DNA from: Gnetum montanum
Lineage: Eukaryota > Streptophyta > Gnetopsida > Gnetales > Gnetaceae
DNA: 64,000 nucleotides
Assembly: GCA_015680685.1 (NCBI GenBank)
Contig: MNCI01003028.1
Span: forward strand, 62,753-126,752
Reading direction: 5' to 3'
Shown: one piece after another, positions 41,550 through 52,889 of the stretch
Layout: each line of letters begins with the position of its first letter
Position numbering within the stretch: the first letter of the stretch is position 1
Notes under the pieces: generated by a model
Databases searched by the model: none
What the model was told of the DNA's origin: nothing
What the model saw: the letters and a program-made list of their open reading frames with translations, nothing else
Translations under genes and position numbers: made by a program

Positions 41550-42100
41550 TTAGCTTACTATGTTAAATGGGAGCTCTTCCCATGATTCATTTACAATCCC
41601 AATGTTAGTGGTCTTAGCTTGGTTGACATCATTGTGCTTCATTCCTTTATTTTTTGTTGTAGGAGTTTCTTCTTGAAACTTCACCTTAGATCCTTTCTCT
41701 ATATCAAAATTATGAATAAATAAGGAGGCTATCCCATCTCCATGGATTAAAATTTCACCACCCTCATAAGGTATGTGAATTTCTTGATGGATCGAGAAAG
41801 AGACCACTTGTAGTTTAGCCAACCAAGATCTACCTAAGATTAGGTTGAAACCTAGTCTCTCTTCCACCACTAAGAAATTGGTGGATGTTGGGAATTGTTC
41901 CCTAGCCATGAAGTCTAGCAAAATGAATCATTTCACCACTACTTGTGATCCAATAAAGGACTTAAGGGTAGAGGTGAAGGTGTTTTGAATATGCTCTACC
42001 AAGTATAAATGCTCCATGATAGGAAAAGGTATAACGTTTGTTGTTGACCCATCGTCAATGCCCACCTAGTTTACTTTGTATTAGCCAACTCTTATTGTTA
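41550..42100 (-). pseudogene. Retropepsin-like protease of element B
   Basis: On the minus strand the active-site loop reads GIDDGSTTNVI near 42060-42030, retaining catalytic Asp and the DDGS context. The open part 41921-41550 contains LVVEERLGFNLILGRSWLAK (41865-41805), the family's C-terminal LGRPW block, and SIHQEIHIPYEGGE. It is closely parallel to the protease of element A (DDGLATN, FNLILGRHW). A stop separates the loop from the rest. After the protease the pol genes do not follow directly; a spacer of about 9 kb does. Confidence 0.8.
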
Positions 42101-42131
42101 TGAAGAGATGGGCTCTCAACACTTTACCACC

Positions 42132-44210
42132 TTATGAATTAGTTTTCACCTCATTATCACAAAACATTAATATGTTAGGCTTTGCTTCTTTCCTAGGTGA
42201 AGGTGGTACTATCACTATGTGGATTGACTTCTTGTTGGCAGGGATATCCTCATTCATAGGAATAGAAGTTAATATTCTAACTAGAGCTTCAAAGTGGAAA
42301 GGGGAGATCATAACCAAGTTGCATAAGCTCAAAAAAGTATTCTTCTATTTCAAAAAGAGCTTCACCTACTCCTTGGCAATGAGGAAGTCTTTATTGTTCT
42401 TGGTTGTTTTATTGATTTTGTTGGTTTTAACTTCCTTCATTCTACCTAGGATATTGACCTCATGTTTTAGCATTTTTTTCCCCTTTTGATTCTCTTGTTT
42501 TTGGTTGTCCTCCCTAGGATGGCTAGTTGAGATAATTTGAGCATTGGTGTCAATGGGTATGGCTAAAATTAGAGCAGACTTCGATGGATCCACTTCCTTC
42601 CACATCTTTGGTTGATTGTTGTCCTTATTCTTAGGCCTAGAAACTAGGTTCTTACATTGCTTTGGGTGTGATTTCTTGTTATTGGTTGTGAAGAGGTTGA
42701 GGCATTGGCTACCATGGGAAGACGATGATCAATTTGAGTTGTAGGTTTAGAGGTGGATGTAGGAGGCACCTTAATGGCAAAAGGTTCTTTGGGAGGTGTA
42801 AATGGTAGTATGATTATAACAAAAGGAGTCCTTGAACTTGTAGAAGTAGAAGTCCTTTTGTCACAAGGAGGTACTTGAACCACAAATGACTCCCTGGCAA
42901 GTTTAGGCATGTCATTAACATTAAACATGGGTATGGTATATTGGTCATTTCTAGTGTCTAGGGAGTCCTAGTATACCTACATATGTGGGTTTTGGGGTCT
43001 AACTAGGTTGGATGCATCTAAGACTAACTCTCCACTATCTATTATCTTCTGAAAATCATCTTTTAGGGCCAAGAAAAAATCCATGTCATGGCTAGGTAGC
43101 TAATGTTAGTGGAAAAATTGGTCTAGTTTAAAGTATTTGGACATGGAAGGGTCATCTTTTATGGCTATAGAGAGATCCTTGGAAATTTCATATAAGTGAT
43201 CATACCTTTTATAAGCATTCTTAGATAGTTGATTGTATTGAATAAGACCACTCTTGAGCAAATTATTGAGAAGCGTTGATGTCTTTATAGGTAACTCGGT
43301 ATACTTGGACCTATCTTTCCCTTTGAAGCTAGGATTTGGATGGTAGGACATGGAAGCATCAGATGTTGATGGTTGAGAAGTGGTGGTAGGGGCCTTAGGT
43401 TATGTTGTCTTTGACCCCTATATTAGTTTTGGTTCTTTGGCCACTATGGCCATGGCTACATGGTTTTGCTTTCCCTTGCCTCTATCTCTCCTTGTGTGTT
43501 TGTTCTTATGCTATATAAGTAAGGTCATTACTGGCTTCTGTAGCATCTTCTATGTTTTTGGTCTAGAAAAAGGCTTGACTAAGTGACCAAGGATCTAAGT
43601 TTTAAAGCTTAGACTTGATGAAATCCCCCTTAAAGATGACCAAAGGATGCATTTGAGAGATGGATTCAAGGATTTCATTAAGAATAGCATTTCATCTTTG
43701 TATGAATTTTTGGATAGGTTTAAGGGACCTCTATTTTACTTTCATAAGTTAATCTAATGTTGTATCGGGTTTTAATTTATACTTGAAAAGGTTAAAAAAT
43801 TATGTAATCAAATCATCTAGAGAGGCAATGGAGCCTCTGGGTAGTACGTAGTCCATTCTAAGACTTTTCCAATTAGAGACATGGAGAAGATGTGTATTAT
43901 TGTATATAGTCAAGCTTGTAATAATAAGCACTCATAATGGAAAGTAATGAGATGAGAGTTGGGATCACCCTCATTGTTATACTTAGTAAAGTTGGAAATT
44001 GAGATACCTGTATAGAGAGTTATTTTCAAGATGGTAGGATTGATAGGATCATCTTAGTAAAAGTCCATAATTTGATCATCTTAGTGGTGCAAGATTTAAG
44101 CTTCTAGAACTCTTTGATGAGGTCTTGGATCATTTTGAAGTCTTGATCTAGGCTTTTGAATGCTCCTTTAAGTTGGGGAATCTGTATTGATGGCTGGGAA
44201 AGAGGAAGAA
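42132..44210 (-). pseudogene. gag and proline-rich linker of element B
   Basis: Reading from 44210 leftwards, a capsid start with a decayed TKYN.EGDP.SHLITF block (about 44000-43950) is followed by the helices FIQRWNAILNEILESI (43700) and EDATEASNDLTYIA (43560-43520). Next come the segment 43351-43106 (KDRSKYTELPIKTSTLLNNL, with GLIQYNQLS) and a PSHD.D...ALKDD.QK region (about 43080) matching the second gag domain of A. The linker 42928-42644 repeats SFVVQVPP, PFVIIILP and PFAIKVPP. The segment 42605-42132 leads to the protease. It parallels element A gag nearly domain for domain. The metal-binding residues of any zinc knuckle are lost. Frameshifts and stops are frequent. Confidence 0.7.
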
Positions 44211-45745
44211 TGGATTGAGGTCATGTGATTAACATTAGAATGAATTGGAGAGGTTGTGTGATCATCATCGCAGGGGGGTGAATATGAAGAAGGATGTTTA
44301 AGTTGAATTATGTATAATAAAGGGCTTGAAGGGAGTATGGGAGGCTTGTAACATTTGGGGTCTCGAAGAGGGGCCTAACAGGATGACAAAAGGAGGTGGC
44401 ATGGTAAATAGCATAGGTGACTGTTACATGAAATGAGGTTGGATTGCAAAAGGCATTGATCTAAATAGAGATGCATAGTGGGAATATTGATGGAACTAGT
44501 GTGTTGTGATAATAACTATTGAGGTGAACATAGAAGTAAACAAAAAGGTGAATTTAGAAACTTGATTTATAAAGGAAATAGGAGGTGCTTAGTTTATTAC
44601 TGAGACTAGGGGTATAGAGTTAGAGATGGCTGCCTTTAAACTAGATTACTATAAAAGGTCCCATAAGAATATATTAGATTTTAGTCTAAACTAGCTTCCT
44701 AACTTGTTTCATCTATGTGCACTAGTTGTTCTAACATGTGTGTATGAAACTATATTATTTTAATGTGGTTGTACGAAGAGGAAATACACTCTTTTTTGTT
44801 TTCGTGAACAATATCAAGCTAACATTTGAACTCAAATTTTGCACATGGGATAAGAAGGCTAACTTGGATTTTTGCACAAATGAAATTGTAGTATTCTTTA
44901 TTAACGTTTGTGTAGGTCAATTCTAGTTCCAATCACCTAAGGGATTCTCTACACTCTATTATAGTTGAATCTATAGGATCATAAATGCAAACAACTTCCT
45001 AGTTTGAGGTCATATGTACTATATTGTATGGAAAATATGGTAAAGGTTTAAGTATTTTAAGCAAGGTTTAAAGCTTCAAATAGTTGAAAATTTCAATGTG
45101 TTAAACTCTCAACATGTGAGAGTGTAGCTTGTGAGTCTAAAACTTGTGAAAGTTAGAGCTTGTCGAAGCTCTAACATGTAGAAGTTACAAGTTGTGAAGC
45201 TATAGTTTGTGAGAACTCTAACATGTGAAGTTCCAACGTGTAAACTATAACTATAATGAAAAAATATTTTTTTTTAATTTTTCTTAACATATTTGACAAA
45301 GCTAAGAAAGAATGAAAATAGGCTTTAGTGTATGTAAAAAGAAAAACAAAGAAAAATTTGCAAACTGCAAGTACAGAAAATAAGAAAGGCAATATGCACT
45401 ACAACTACAAAGATAAATCTTTGAATTAAAAATGTAGGAAACAGGGGCAACACTATGCACTACAACTATAAAAAAATAATTTCTAAAGTACCAACCATTG
45501 GGACCTAATGTAGGGTTATCCATTGTAACAATAAAAATTAATTTTTGAATTTGCAAAGTGTAGTGAACATAAGCAACAATGCACACTACACTATAAAAAT
45601 AGTACTGAAAACAATATTCATTAAGGCTAAAACTAGCTATGGTTTCACACATTGGATTTTTAAAAACTCAAAAACAATTTTTTTTCACAACAAAACAAAC
45701 AATAAAACATTCGTGCAAATGGGTTTTGATGAAGAATTTAGGTGG
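44211..45745. repeat. Leader of element B with short tandem-like repeats
   Basis: From about 45080 to 45240 words such as AACATGTGAAG, AAGCTCTAACATGTAGAAG and AGCTTGTGA recur. From about 45300 to 45640 a unit of roughly 70-120 bp with GGCAATATGCACTACAACTA, then an A-rich tract, occurs three times. The open frames here on both strands (for example 45302-45652) stem from this. The leader parallels the repetitive leader of element A. Confidence 0.6.
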
Positions 45746-45765
45746 AAGCCCTCTTTCTAGTGCCA
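45746..45765 (-). other. Primer-binding site of element B
   Basis: On the minus strand TGGCACTAGAAAGAGGGCTT lies 26 bases after the 5' LTR. It matches the sites of A and C apart from a few substitutions. Confidence 0.65.
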
Positions 45766-45791
45766 GAAACTATAATGACAGAAAAATTCAA

Positions 45792-46904
45792 TGCTAGAGA
45801 ACCAAAAAGTCTCATGTGAAATAGTTTAACTTTGAAATCCATGGCCCTCAAAAGGATCCAGAGTACCTTAAATGATATGATCAATCACTTAAGGACTTAG
45901 GGGGTCTATTATTGAGTGTGTAAACTTAAATAAGTGAAATGTATGAAGCAATAATTCTAGTGTTAAATCTAAGAATAGAGAGATGAAAAATAATGTAGCA
46001 AAACAAAAAGGACTACAAACTTTGCAATAAATGTTATAAAAATTTATGAAAGCCAAGGTTTAGAGAATATATATCATAGTCTTTAAAAGCCTGAGAGCAC
46101 AAAAATATCCTTAAATCTTGATGCAAACAATAGGGTATGTTCTACAACTAGATTCACACTTATGTATCTTAACTGATTTGCTCTCAAATATTGTCTACCA
46201 TAGGTTCTCTCTATTCATGATGATTTGTGCTAGGCTAAAGGCTATGAACTCTTAAATATTACTCTACTCTAAAAGTCTCAAGTTTGCCCATGCAAAATGA
46301 TCTAAAGGTCCTAAAAATTTTAATGATTCTTACTTAAATAGGTCATCAATTTGCTAATTCTTTGCTAATTTGATTTTGGAAAATTTTTGATATTTATAGA
46401 TCATATTTAGACCATTTTCATGGCCCAAACCTAAAATGTATGAACTACCAATGTCTTTGAATTTTTGGGCCCAAAACACCAACATATATGGCACTTTTTA
46501 CCATCCAAAATTGTAATGTATAGGTGACCAACATGTGAGATTTTTGCTGCCAAATTTACATCATATTTGGGTTGTTTTCATGGCGGTAATTTTAGATTCA
46601 CATGCTGCCACACATGCTAGCAATGGGACAAGATGGTACAATGTATTGAACAAAAACCCATCTTTTAAAATCATATTGATCCCCACATGCTAGCATAAGT
46701 GAAATTCATAGCATGTAGGCTATAAAACTCACGCTTTTAAACTAAAAATGACCTAAAAGTATGCCAAAACAAGGCCAAAGTGTAGGGTTTTTTTATAGGA
46801 AAATAAGATAATTGTTTCTATCTTTAAATTTCCATCAAATTACAATGTAAATTTTGGCTTCAAGGCTTCTTATTTATAACATGAATTTTCTGTGAGGTGT
46901 TTCA
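45792..46904 (-). repeat. 5' LTR of element B
   Basis: It begins TGCTAGAGAACC and ends GTGTTTCA, aligning with 15357-16494. A minus-strand TATA-like TCTATAAATA lies at 46391-46400. It carries the same ACATGCTAGCATAAG and CCAACATGTG words as its partner. Confidence 0.8.
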
Positions 46905-47339
46905 ACAACAATTTAATCTTTACATTAAGTTACCCTTTTTAATTTAAGTAAGGTTTCATTTAAACTTCATAAGTGTGTTATAACATAGAATATATCTATA
47001 GATAATTCTAATATTCATTAGAGCCCTAATTAGCAAAGTAAAATGAAAGCACACCATTTTGAGTTAAAACTTGAAAATGTAGATTGTGTTTACTTGAAGT
47101 AGTGGAAGATGAATAATATGTATTATTAAAGTGTTGTTGAACAGATTTGTTCCCAAGAAAATAGTAAATCTTTTATCAATCTTTGTTTGATCTATTCAAG
47201 CTACTAGAGTTGGTTTAGACATGTTCTAGGTACATGAATATTGCTAGGATTTTTTTTACATAAGTATTTTGTAAAAGTTAATTAGTTAACAAGATACTTT
47301 GGGTCTATAAATACTACTTTTTCCCCAATATCTTTGTTT
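46905..47339. other. Short unassigned stretch between element B and a Copia relic
   Basis: AT-rich. No domain is visible. The right end may be decayed upstream pol of the plus-strand Copia fragment that becomes recognisable at about 47340. Confidence 0.5.
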
Positions 47340-47871
47340 AATCAAAAGTTGAAATAGATGCATACAAAAATAATATTTTTCCATGGTAATTTAAAAGAGG
47401 AAATCTATATGCTGCAACCCTAGGTCAATTACAATCCTGTTTATAAGTTAAAAGAAGTCATTATATGCTTTGAGATAGTTTCCAAAATGTGTAACAAGTT
47501 TAATGGAATAATGTTACAAGTAGTAGGCTTTATACATAGTTATGAAAATCACTATAATTATTTTCATCGAATAGCTAAATCCTTTATCATCCTCACCATG
47601 CATATGTGTAGATCACATGCTCATGGCCTTCAATGACAAATTACCACTAGCATGGATCAAATAGCAGCTTTCAGCTAAATTTTATATGAAATATTTAGGC
47701 TTAACAAATTATCTTTTGGGCATTGAAATTCATCAAGACAAACCACACACAATATTGCGGCTCCACCAGACGGGATATCTTCAAAATATTCTACAAAAAG
47801 TTAGTGTCGAATCTGGCAAGTCATCCAATACACCTCCAATCTATTGGTTCAAAGTTAACTATAGCTCAATC
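47340..47871 (+). pseudogene. Copia reverse transcriptase fragment, cut by element D
   Basis: Plus-strand reading: FHGNLKEEIYMLQP (about 47378-47420), the LNG.L.EE.YM.QP block; VYKLKEVIICFE (47449 on), equivalent to VCKL.KSLYGLKQ; a decayed core; then the YVDD site as YVDHMLMAFNDKLP (about 47597-47640) with the second Asp changed to His. The tail LGLTNYLLGIEIHQDKPH (47692-47745) and LRLHQTGYLQNILQKV is the .LG...YFLGIE......I.LSQ..Y...IL block. The similarity ends at the LTR of element D. Its other half would lie beyond the right edge of the window. Confidence 0.8.
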
Positions 47872-48371
47872 TATAAGATAAAATTTTGTGAATTACACAA
47901 GGAATTTACATGCATAGATAACTGGAGATGCACAATGCAGAAGCAAATGTTACTGACCTCCAACGATTAATGCCTTGAATTAAACTTGTCATTCAAATTC
48001 CTCTTTCACATTGATGCTCTACAATGATGGTGTATGCAACATCTAAGCATCTATGAAAGGAACTAGAACTAAAATCCTGCTATCATTTGTGTTGCCTTTG
48101 TTCTTCCATCAAGAACAAATTTATAGGCCATAGAATTGGTTACCATGAGAAGTTAGAAAAAATAAGAGACCCAATGCCAATGCGTAAAAAAACATGTTAC
48201 CGAATATGGAAACCACCTTGATGCATTAAATAACACATAAAAACACATTAGGGAATATGGAGGCCACCTTGATGTGTTAACTAACATGTAAAAATGTGTT
48301 AGTGGATATGGAGGCCACCTTGATGCATTAACTAACATGTAAAAAAGAATTAATGCGTAATGCATACTACA
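47872..48371 (-). repeat. 3' LTR of element D
   Basis: On the minus strand it begins TGTAGTATGCATTACGC directly after the polypurine tract. The inner-edge part 47880-48035 matches 63330-63478 (for example AACATGCATAGATAA-like and GCCTTGAATTAAACTT), which identifies it as an LTR. Inside, 48190-48345 holds three copies of a ~52-bp unit with ATATGGAGGCCACCTTGATG and a TTAACTAACATGTAAAAA tail. Confidence 0.75.
48190..48345. repeat. ~52-bp triplicate in the Copia LTR
   Basis: Three units each carry GGAATATGGAGGCCACCTTG-like DNA, a GATGCATTAA word, then ACATGTAAAAA. The minus-strand frame 48153-48407 shows the same repetition as a repeated SRWPPYSL-like peptide, so it is not a gene. Confidence 0.75.
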
Positions 48372-48386
48372 CTCTCCCACTTGGTC
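48372..48386 (-). other. Polypurine tract of element D
   Basis: On the minus strand GACCAAGTGGGAGAG immediately precedes the 3' LTR. This is the typical plant Copia tract (AAGTGGGAGA). Confidence 0.85.
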
Positions 48387-48654
48387 TCCATATTTAATCA
48401 AGTACATAGTTTAAGAAATAAATGCATGAATCATGGTGATAGTTCCTCTTAATGTAAGTATTATCTTCCATGTATTACAATGCATTATCTCTCAAACATA
48501 ATTCTTTATTTGGTAACTAGCTTTATGAATAAACCAATGTTTATTCTAAGTCCTACCATATGTGAAATTTCTCTCATAATTGTATGCACAAACCATATGA
48601 GAAAATAGTACAATTGAATATGAGTTTCATTAAGACTATAAAGTTGTACATACA

Positions 48655-49260
48655 ATAAATTACATGATGAAACCAAGTCCCATCTAAACTACATGATCCT
48701 TAAATGACTTCAATGGAATTTCTTTTGTCAAAGGATCAACTATCATCAATTTAGTGTGTATATGCTCAATGACCACTTTGTTCTACTTAATGCACTCCTT
48801 TATGGCTAAGTACTTTATGTTGATGTGTTCTTAGCCATAAAGACAGTACCTGAATTATCATAAAACATTCTTAATGGCCTAGATATATAACCCACAATTC
48901 TAAGCCCTAATATGAAACTCTTTAAACATACACCATGTGAAGTATCCTAAAAACAAGAAACGAACTCTACCTCCATGGTGGAAGTAGTAACCAAAGTTTT
49001 CTTTCCACTCCTCTAAGATATAGCTCCTCTAGCTAGCATAAAAACATAACCAAATGTTGATTTCCATGAATCACCACAGCCAACAAAGTTTGAATTGGAG
49101 TAGCCAGTCACCTCCAAGGAGTCAATTCATTTATACATAAACATGTAATATTTTGTACCTTGAAGGTACCTCATCACTTTCTTTACAACCTTCAAGTAGT
49201 CAATGCCTAGATTACTCTGATATCTGCCCAACATTCACATAGCAAATGCAATGTTAGGTC
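48655..49260 (-). pseudogene. RNase H of element D
   Basis: The C-terminal part is clear on the minus strand: INIKYLAIKECIK (about 48830-48790), then VVIEHIHTKLMIVDPLTKEI (48785-48725), matching the I....V....Q.AD.LTK block of Copia RNase H, and LKSFKDHVV and MGLGF at the end. The middle (49200-48850) is more decayed, with SWKSTFGYVF-like and GGAISW-like remnants. Stops are present. Confidence 0.7.
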
Positions 49261-50200
49261 TTGTGCAGACCTAAGCATACATAAGGCTTCTAATAGTTGA
49301 ATCATATAGAATGTTGCTCACCTAACTTTTCTCTAAATCATTTCTAGGGTACTAGTTCAAATTGAACCTATCACCCTTCATAATGGGTGCTATACTTGGT
49401 GAACAATCTTTCATCTAAAACCTCTCTAAAACTTTATTGATATAGGTTTCCTATGACAATACTAGAATACATCTAGATTTTTCCGTATGGATCTGAATGC
49501 TAATGAAATAAGATGCCTCACCCATATCCTTCATGTTGAAATTATTAGAGAGAAAATGTTTCATCTCATATAGAAATCCACTATTATTGGTTGCAAGAAG
49601 GATATCATCCACACATAGAATAAGGAAATAAATTTTCCTCCCACTGACCTTTTGTTATATACATTGATCCATGATGTTTTCTTCAAAACCAAATGAAGGG
49701 ATGATATCATGGAATTTTAAGTACCATTGACAAGAGGCCTATTTCAATCCATATATGGTTTTCTTGAGCTTGCATATCAATTGCTCATAATCACTAGAGG
49801 AAAATCCTTCATGTTATTTCATATAAACATCTTCCTCTAGATGACCATTGAGAAATGTTTTTTTCACATCCATGTGATGTAATTCAAGATAAAAATGAGC
49901 AACCAATTCCATGATAACATGAAGGGAGTCCTTATTAGATATAAGAAAAAAGGTCTCCTTGTAATCTATTCCCTCTTTCTAAGTGAATGCTTTAGTGACA
50001 AGTTTGGCCTTATATCTTTCAATGTTGTCCAATGAGTCTTTCTTAGTCTTGAAGACCCATTTTCATCCAATGGCTTTTACACCATCAAGAAACTTTACAA
50101 GATCCCAGACTCCATTAGATGACATAGAGTTCATCTCATCTTTCATGGTATCATACCACAAGTTAGATTCCTTACCAATCATGGCTTGTGAAAATTTTTT
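49261..50200 (-). pseudogene. Reverse transcriptase of element D
   Basis: On the minus strand: NNVWDLVKFLDGVKAIG (about 50140-50090), KWVFKTKKDSLDNIERYKAK (50075 on), ALVAKGFTQ-like, FSPV-like, then HHMDVKKTFLNGHLEEDVYM (49875-49815), the first catalytic Asp block. CKLKKTIYGLK (49775), then the catalytic LCVDDILLATNN (about 49620-49585) with both Asp kept, then MKDMGEASYFISIQIH (49530), the family's K.LG.L.YFLG.E block. Several stops interrupt it. The order after integrase proves Copia. Confidence 0.85.
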
Positions 50201-50419
50201 GGGATCATTTTCGACTCCTATGTTGTAGTTAGACTCCTATAGATACACCATATAGTCATTAGGGATCACTAATCACCTTACTCTAGTACATCTTCTTAAT
50301 GTTGGTTCATCATTCTCTTAAGGATCATGATGTTCAACAAGTTCTGGTATCTATTGTTCAACTGGATCTACTACTTCTTGATCAGTAGTTTGTGGAACTT
50401 CAATGATTGATTATTGTTC

Positions 50420-51590
50420 ATTATGCATTTTTTTCTCTAGGTGTATTATGCACAACAATCAGTCTATCATTTGAAGTTGCAGGTTGAGCATCTGTATGAT
50501 CTATCTCAAGAACAATGTTCCATGATCTACTATTCCCACTAATCAAGTTATTCTCAAGAAATTTAGCATTCCTTGATTCCAAAAACCTATTAGTATGTGA
50601 TAGGAAATAAAATCTGTATCCCTTAGACTGTTTAGCATATCCAATGAAATACCCACTTATGATCCTTGGGTCTAGCTTTTTTTCTTGTTGATTATAGACT
50701 CTTACTTCAGACAAGCATCCCCAAATGCGTATAAGTTACAAACTTGGTTTCCAACCATTCCATAATTCAAATGGTATCTTTGAGATAGCCTTGGTTGGAA
50801 CTTAGTTTAATATATATACCATTGTCTTGAGAGCTTTAGTCCACAAGGACTTAGGAAGCTTGAAGCTACTAAGCATACTCTAAACCATTTTCAATAATGT
50901 TCGATTTTTTCTTTCTACCATACCATTATAGTCTAGAAAACTAGGCATACTATACTAGGCAACAATTCCATGCTCTTGAAGAAACTTAGCAAATGGACTA
51001 GGTGCTTATCCATCATCAAGATATCTACCATAGTATTCACCACCTCTATCAAATCTCATTAACTTTATTTGCTTACTACATTGTATATCTACTTCAGCCT
51101 TAAACACCTTAAAGGCATCTAAAGCTTCACTCTTGTTATGAAGTAGGTAGACATACATATATCATGAGTAATCATCAATAAAGGTAATGACCTAGTTTTG
51201 GCCATACACATCCATATCTAGATTACAAATATCTATATGTATGATCTCTAATCTATCTGAACTCCTCTTGGTATCTTTCTTTGACATATTGGTCTACATT
51301 CCCTTTATGCAGTCCACACAAGTGTCAAAGTTAGTAAAATATAGAGTACTAAGTACTCCATCATTTACTAATCTCTTTATTCTCTCACTAGAAATATGTC
51401 CTAATCTACAATGCCACAACATAGAGGATTCGCCATTCAAAACACATCTCTTAATACTAGCATGAATATGAATAGATTTATAAGAATTTTTCTTCTATAA
51501 ATTAATGTTAAAAAGACCATCTATTAATGTACCAATTCCATTAAGTTCAAATCTATAATATAAACTGCATATAGTGTTTGAAAAATTAAA
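50420..51590 (-). pseudogene. Integrase of element D
   Basis: The zinc-binding domain is intact on the minus strand: LWHCRLGHIS (about 51415) and DTCVDCIKG (51320) give H..H and C..C. The core has RLEIIHIDICNLD (51255-51215) with the first Asp, FIDDYS (51170), LMRFDRGGEYYGRY (51065-51025) with the second Asp, and YNGMVERKNRTLLKM (50935-50895) with the catalytic Glu. The open C-terminal part (50714-50421) reads GYFIGYAKQSKGYRFYFLS, as in Copia (F.GY....KGY......). Only a few stops separate these blocks. Confidence 0.85.
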
Positions 51591-51931
51591 GGAAAATCAT
51601 AATGATACAAGTTTTGAAATAGAAATTAAATTCCTTGAAAAACTTAGAATATAAAATGTGTTTTTCAACTTTGAAACAAAACCATAAATTAAAACTAATT
51701 TGCACGTTTTGATTGCCTTTACATGTGAGTGCATCTTGTTGCCTAAATAGATGCATAACTTACTTTCCACTAGCTTCCTCAGGTTTTGCACCCGTTGCAA
51801 GGAATTGGTAATATGGATTGTAGAACCAAAGTCAATGCACCATGTGTCATGGCCAATATAAACCATATTAGGTTGAAAATAAACAAGTGAGAGTTGAGTA
51901 CCTTTATTTTCAAGCCATTTCTGATATTTAG
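51591..51931 (-). pseudogene. Protease of element D
   Basis: The minus-strand frame 51866-51597 reads DTWCIDFGSTIHITNS, the Copia active site W..DSGA..H.T, with the Ser of DSG changed to Phe. It ends with FSRNLISISKLVSL, the typical NL.SV..L block. The segment to 51931 (WLENKGTQLSL) connects directly to the zinc knuckle now at 61904-61950, on the other side of element E. Confidence 0.8.
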
Positions 51932-51943
51932 TGATGAGAGCAG

Positions 51944-52078
51944 TTACTCTAGCGATTTATTCTAATTATTAGAGTAGTTACTCTATCAGTTTATTCTAAT
52001 TATTAGAGCAATTACTCTAGCAGTTTATTCTAATTATTAGAGTGGTTACTCTAATTATTAGAGTAGTTTCTCCCAAGC
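51944..52078. repeat. 34-bp tandem array with dyad symmetry upstream of the TATA box
   Basis: Units starting TTACTCTA lie at 51944, 51978, 52012 and 52046, exactly 34 bp apart; the last unit is shortened. Each has TTTATTCTAATTATTAGAG. TACTCTAA and TTAGAGTA are inverted complements, most compact at 52047-52067. The array ends just before the TATA box at 52080. The 3' LTR has the same array at about 61024-61145. Confidence 0.85.
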
Positions 52079-52079
52079 C

Positions 52080-52087
52080 TATAAATA
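52080..52087 (+). promoter_or_regulatory. TATA box of the element E 5' LTR
   Basis: CCTATAAATATAG directly follows the dyad array. The 3' LTR has TATAAATA at 61159-61166. The same arrangement is seen in the LTR sequence F at 63595 and 63919. Confidence 0.65.
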
Positions 52088-52818
52088 TAGTACTTAGGTA
52101 CATAATTGAGAAGGAAGTCTTTTAGCAGTCAAGTAGCAAAACTCTTGTAGTTTTTTTGAAGTTAGAGTATTTTCTAAGTGCCCATAGCAAGAGGTCTAAG
52201 TGTGGATGGATCTTTATTTGAGCATTGTGTACCTGAGCACACCTTGTGTACAACAATAAATACGAGCTCTTTGATTCATCCTTGCAACACTTGAGATTTG
52301 TTTTCTTATGCATTTATTTTATTTTATTTTATGCACTTTACATTTATATTATTAGCATAGTAATTCATTTTGATCAATTAAGCAAATCATTAAATTACAC
52401 AAGCAAAACCACTTCGAGCATGTGTGTAACACTTGGTAACCCTATAACGATTAGTGTTTGGTAATCCTAACAATGTTGCACTGGTTCAGGATGTGTATGA
52501 CAAGTGGGAATGGATGCTGGTGTTAGGATTAGTCAGAACTTATTTAATAAGTAGTAAGTTAAATTAGTCACTTAGTTACCTCTCTCCTTCCCTACTAGCG
52601 CAGGACATAAAAACATAAAAGCTATAAATATCATATGCCTTAAGCTTACTTAACCATAAAATTGTGACATACAGGTAAGCTTGGGAAGACAATGATCAAC
52701 CAAACTATCTTTGTTCCACAAGGGTGCATAAGCACTTAGTCCTTGGAATTCAATCAGATTATGCATAAAATGCTCATATTCATATGGTTGAGTGTAGCGG
52801 TAACTTGCCACTCATCAT

Positions 52819-52836
52819 TGGCGCCGTTGCTGGGGA
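52819..52836 (+). other. Primer-binding site of element E (tRNA-Asp type)
   Basis: TGGCGCCGTTGCTGGGGA starts one base after the LTR. It differs at one position from the common TGGCGCCGTTGCCGGGGA of Athila elements. Confidence 0.9.
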
Positions 52837-52889
52837 CTTAGTTGTTTGTGCGCTAACTAGAACATAGGAAATCATTCACATCATTGGAA

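Larger units (their letters stand above)
15357..46904 (-). mobile_element. Element B: giant Tat/Ogre-like LTR retrotransposon, split by element C
   Basis: LTRs of about 1.1 kb lie at 15357-16494 (3') and 45792-46904 (5'). On the minus strand the order is 5' LTR, primer-binding site (45746-45765), leader, gag, protease (42100-41550), a spacer of about 9 kb, start of reverse transcriptase (32600-32145), the inserted element C, the rest of reverse transcriptase (19706-18850), integrase (18740-17637), 3' non-coding DNA, 3' LTR. Without element C it is about 19 kb, in the size range known for Ogre-type Tat elements. RNase H is almost absent between reverse transcriptase and integrase. The flanks (TTTAG left, ACAAC right) do not form a target duplication. 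Fusion of two related elements is therefore a possible alternative, although the domains occur once each and in order. Confidence 0.75.
51932..52817 (+). repeat. 5' LTR of element E
   Basis: 886 bp, TGATGAG...CTCATCA. It contains a 34-bp tandem array (51944-52078), a TATA box (TATAAATA from 52080) and an AATAAA signal near 52255. Confidence 0.93.

Noticed and set aside
2049-46904. Elements A and B as a single, larger unit
   Set aside because: They are related, but their LTRs differ in sequence and length, each pair encloses its own gag and protease, and unrelated chromovirus relics separate them.
48153-48407. Minus-strand 84-residue frame
   Set aside because: It is a repeated peptide from the ~52-bp triplicate in the Copia LTR.
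51944-52078. CRISPR-like regular 34-bp repeats
   Set aside because: There are no unique spacers; the units are direct tandem repeats in a plant LTR and recur in the other LTR.
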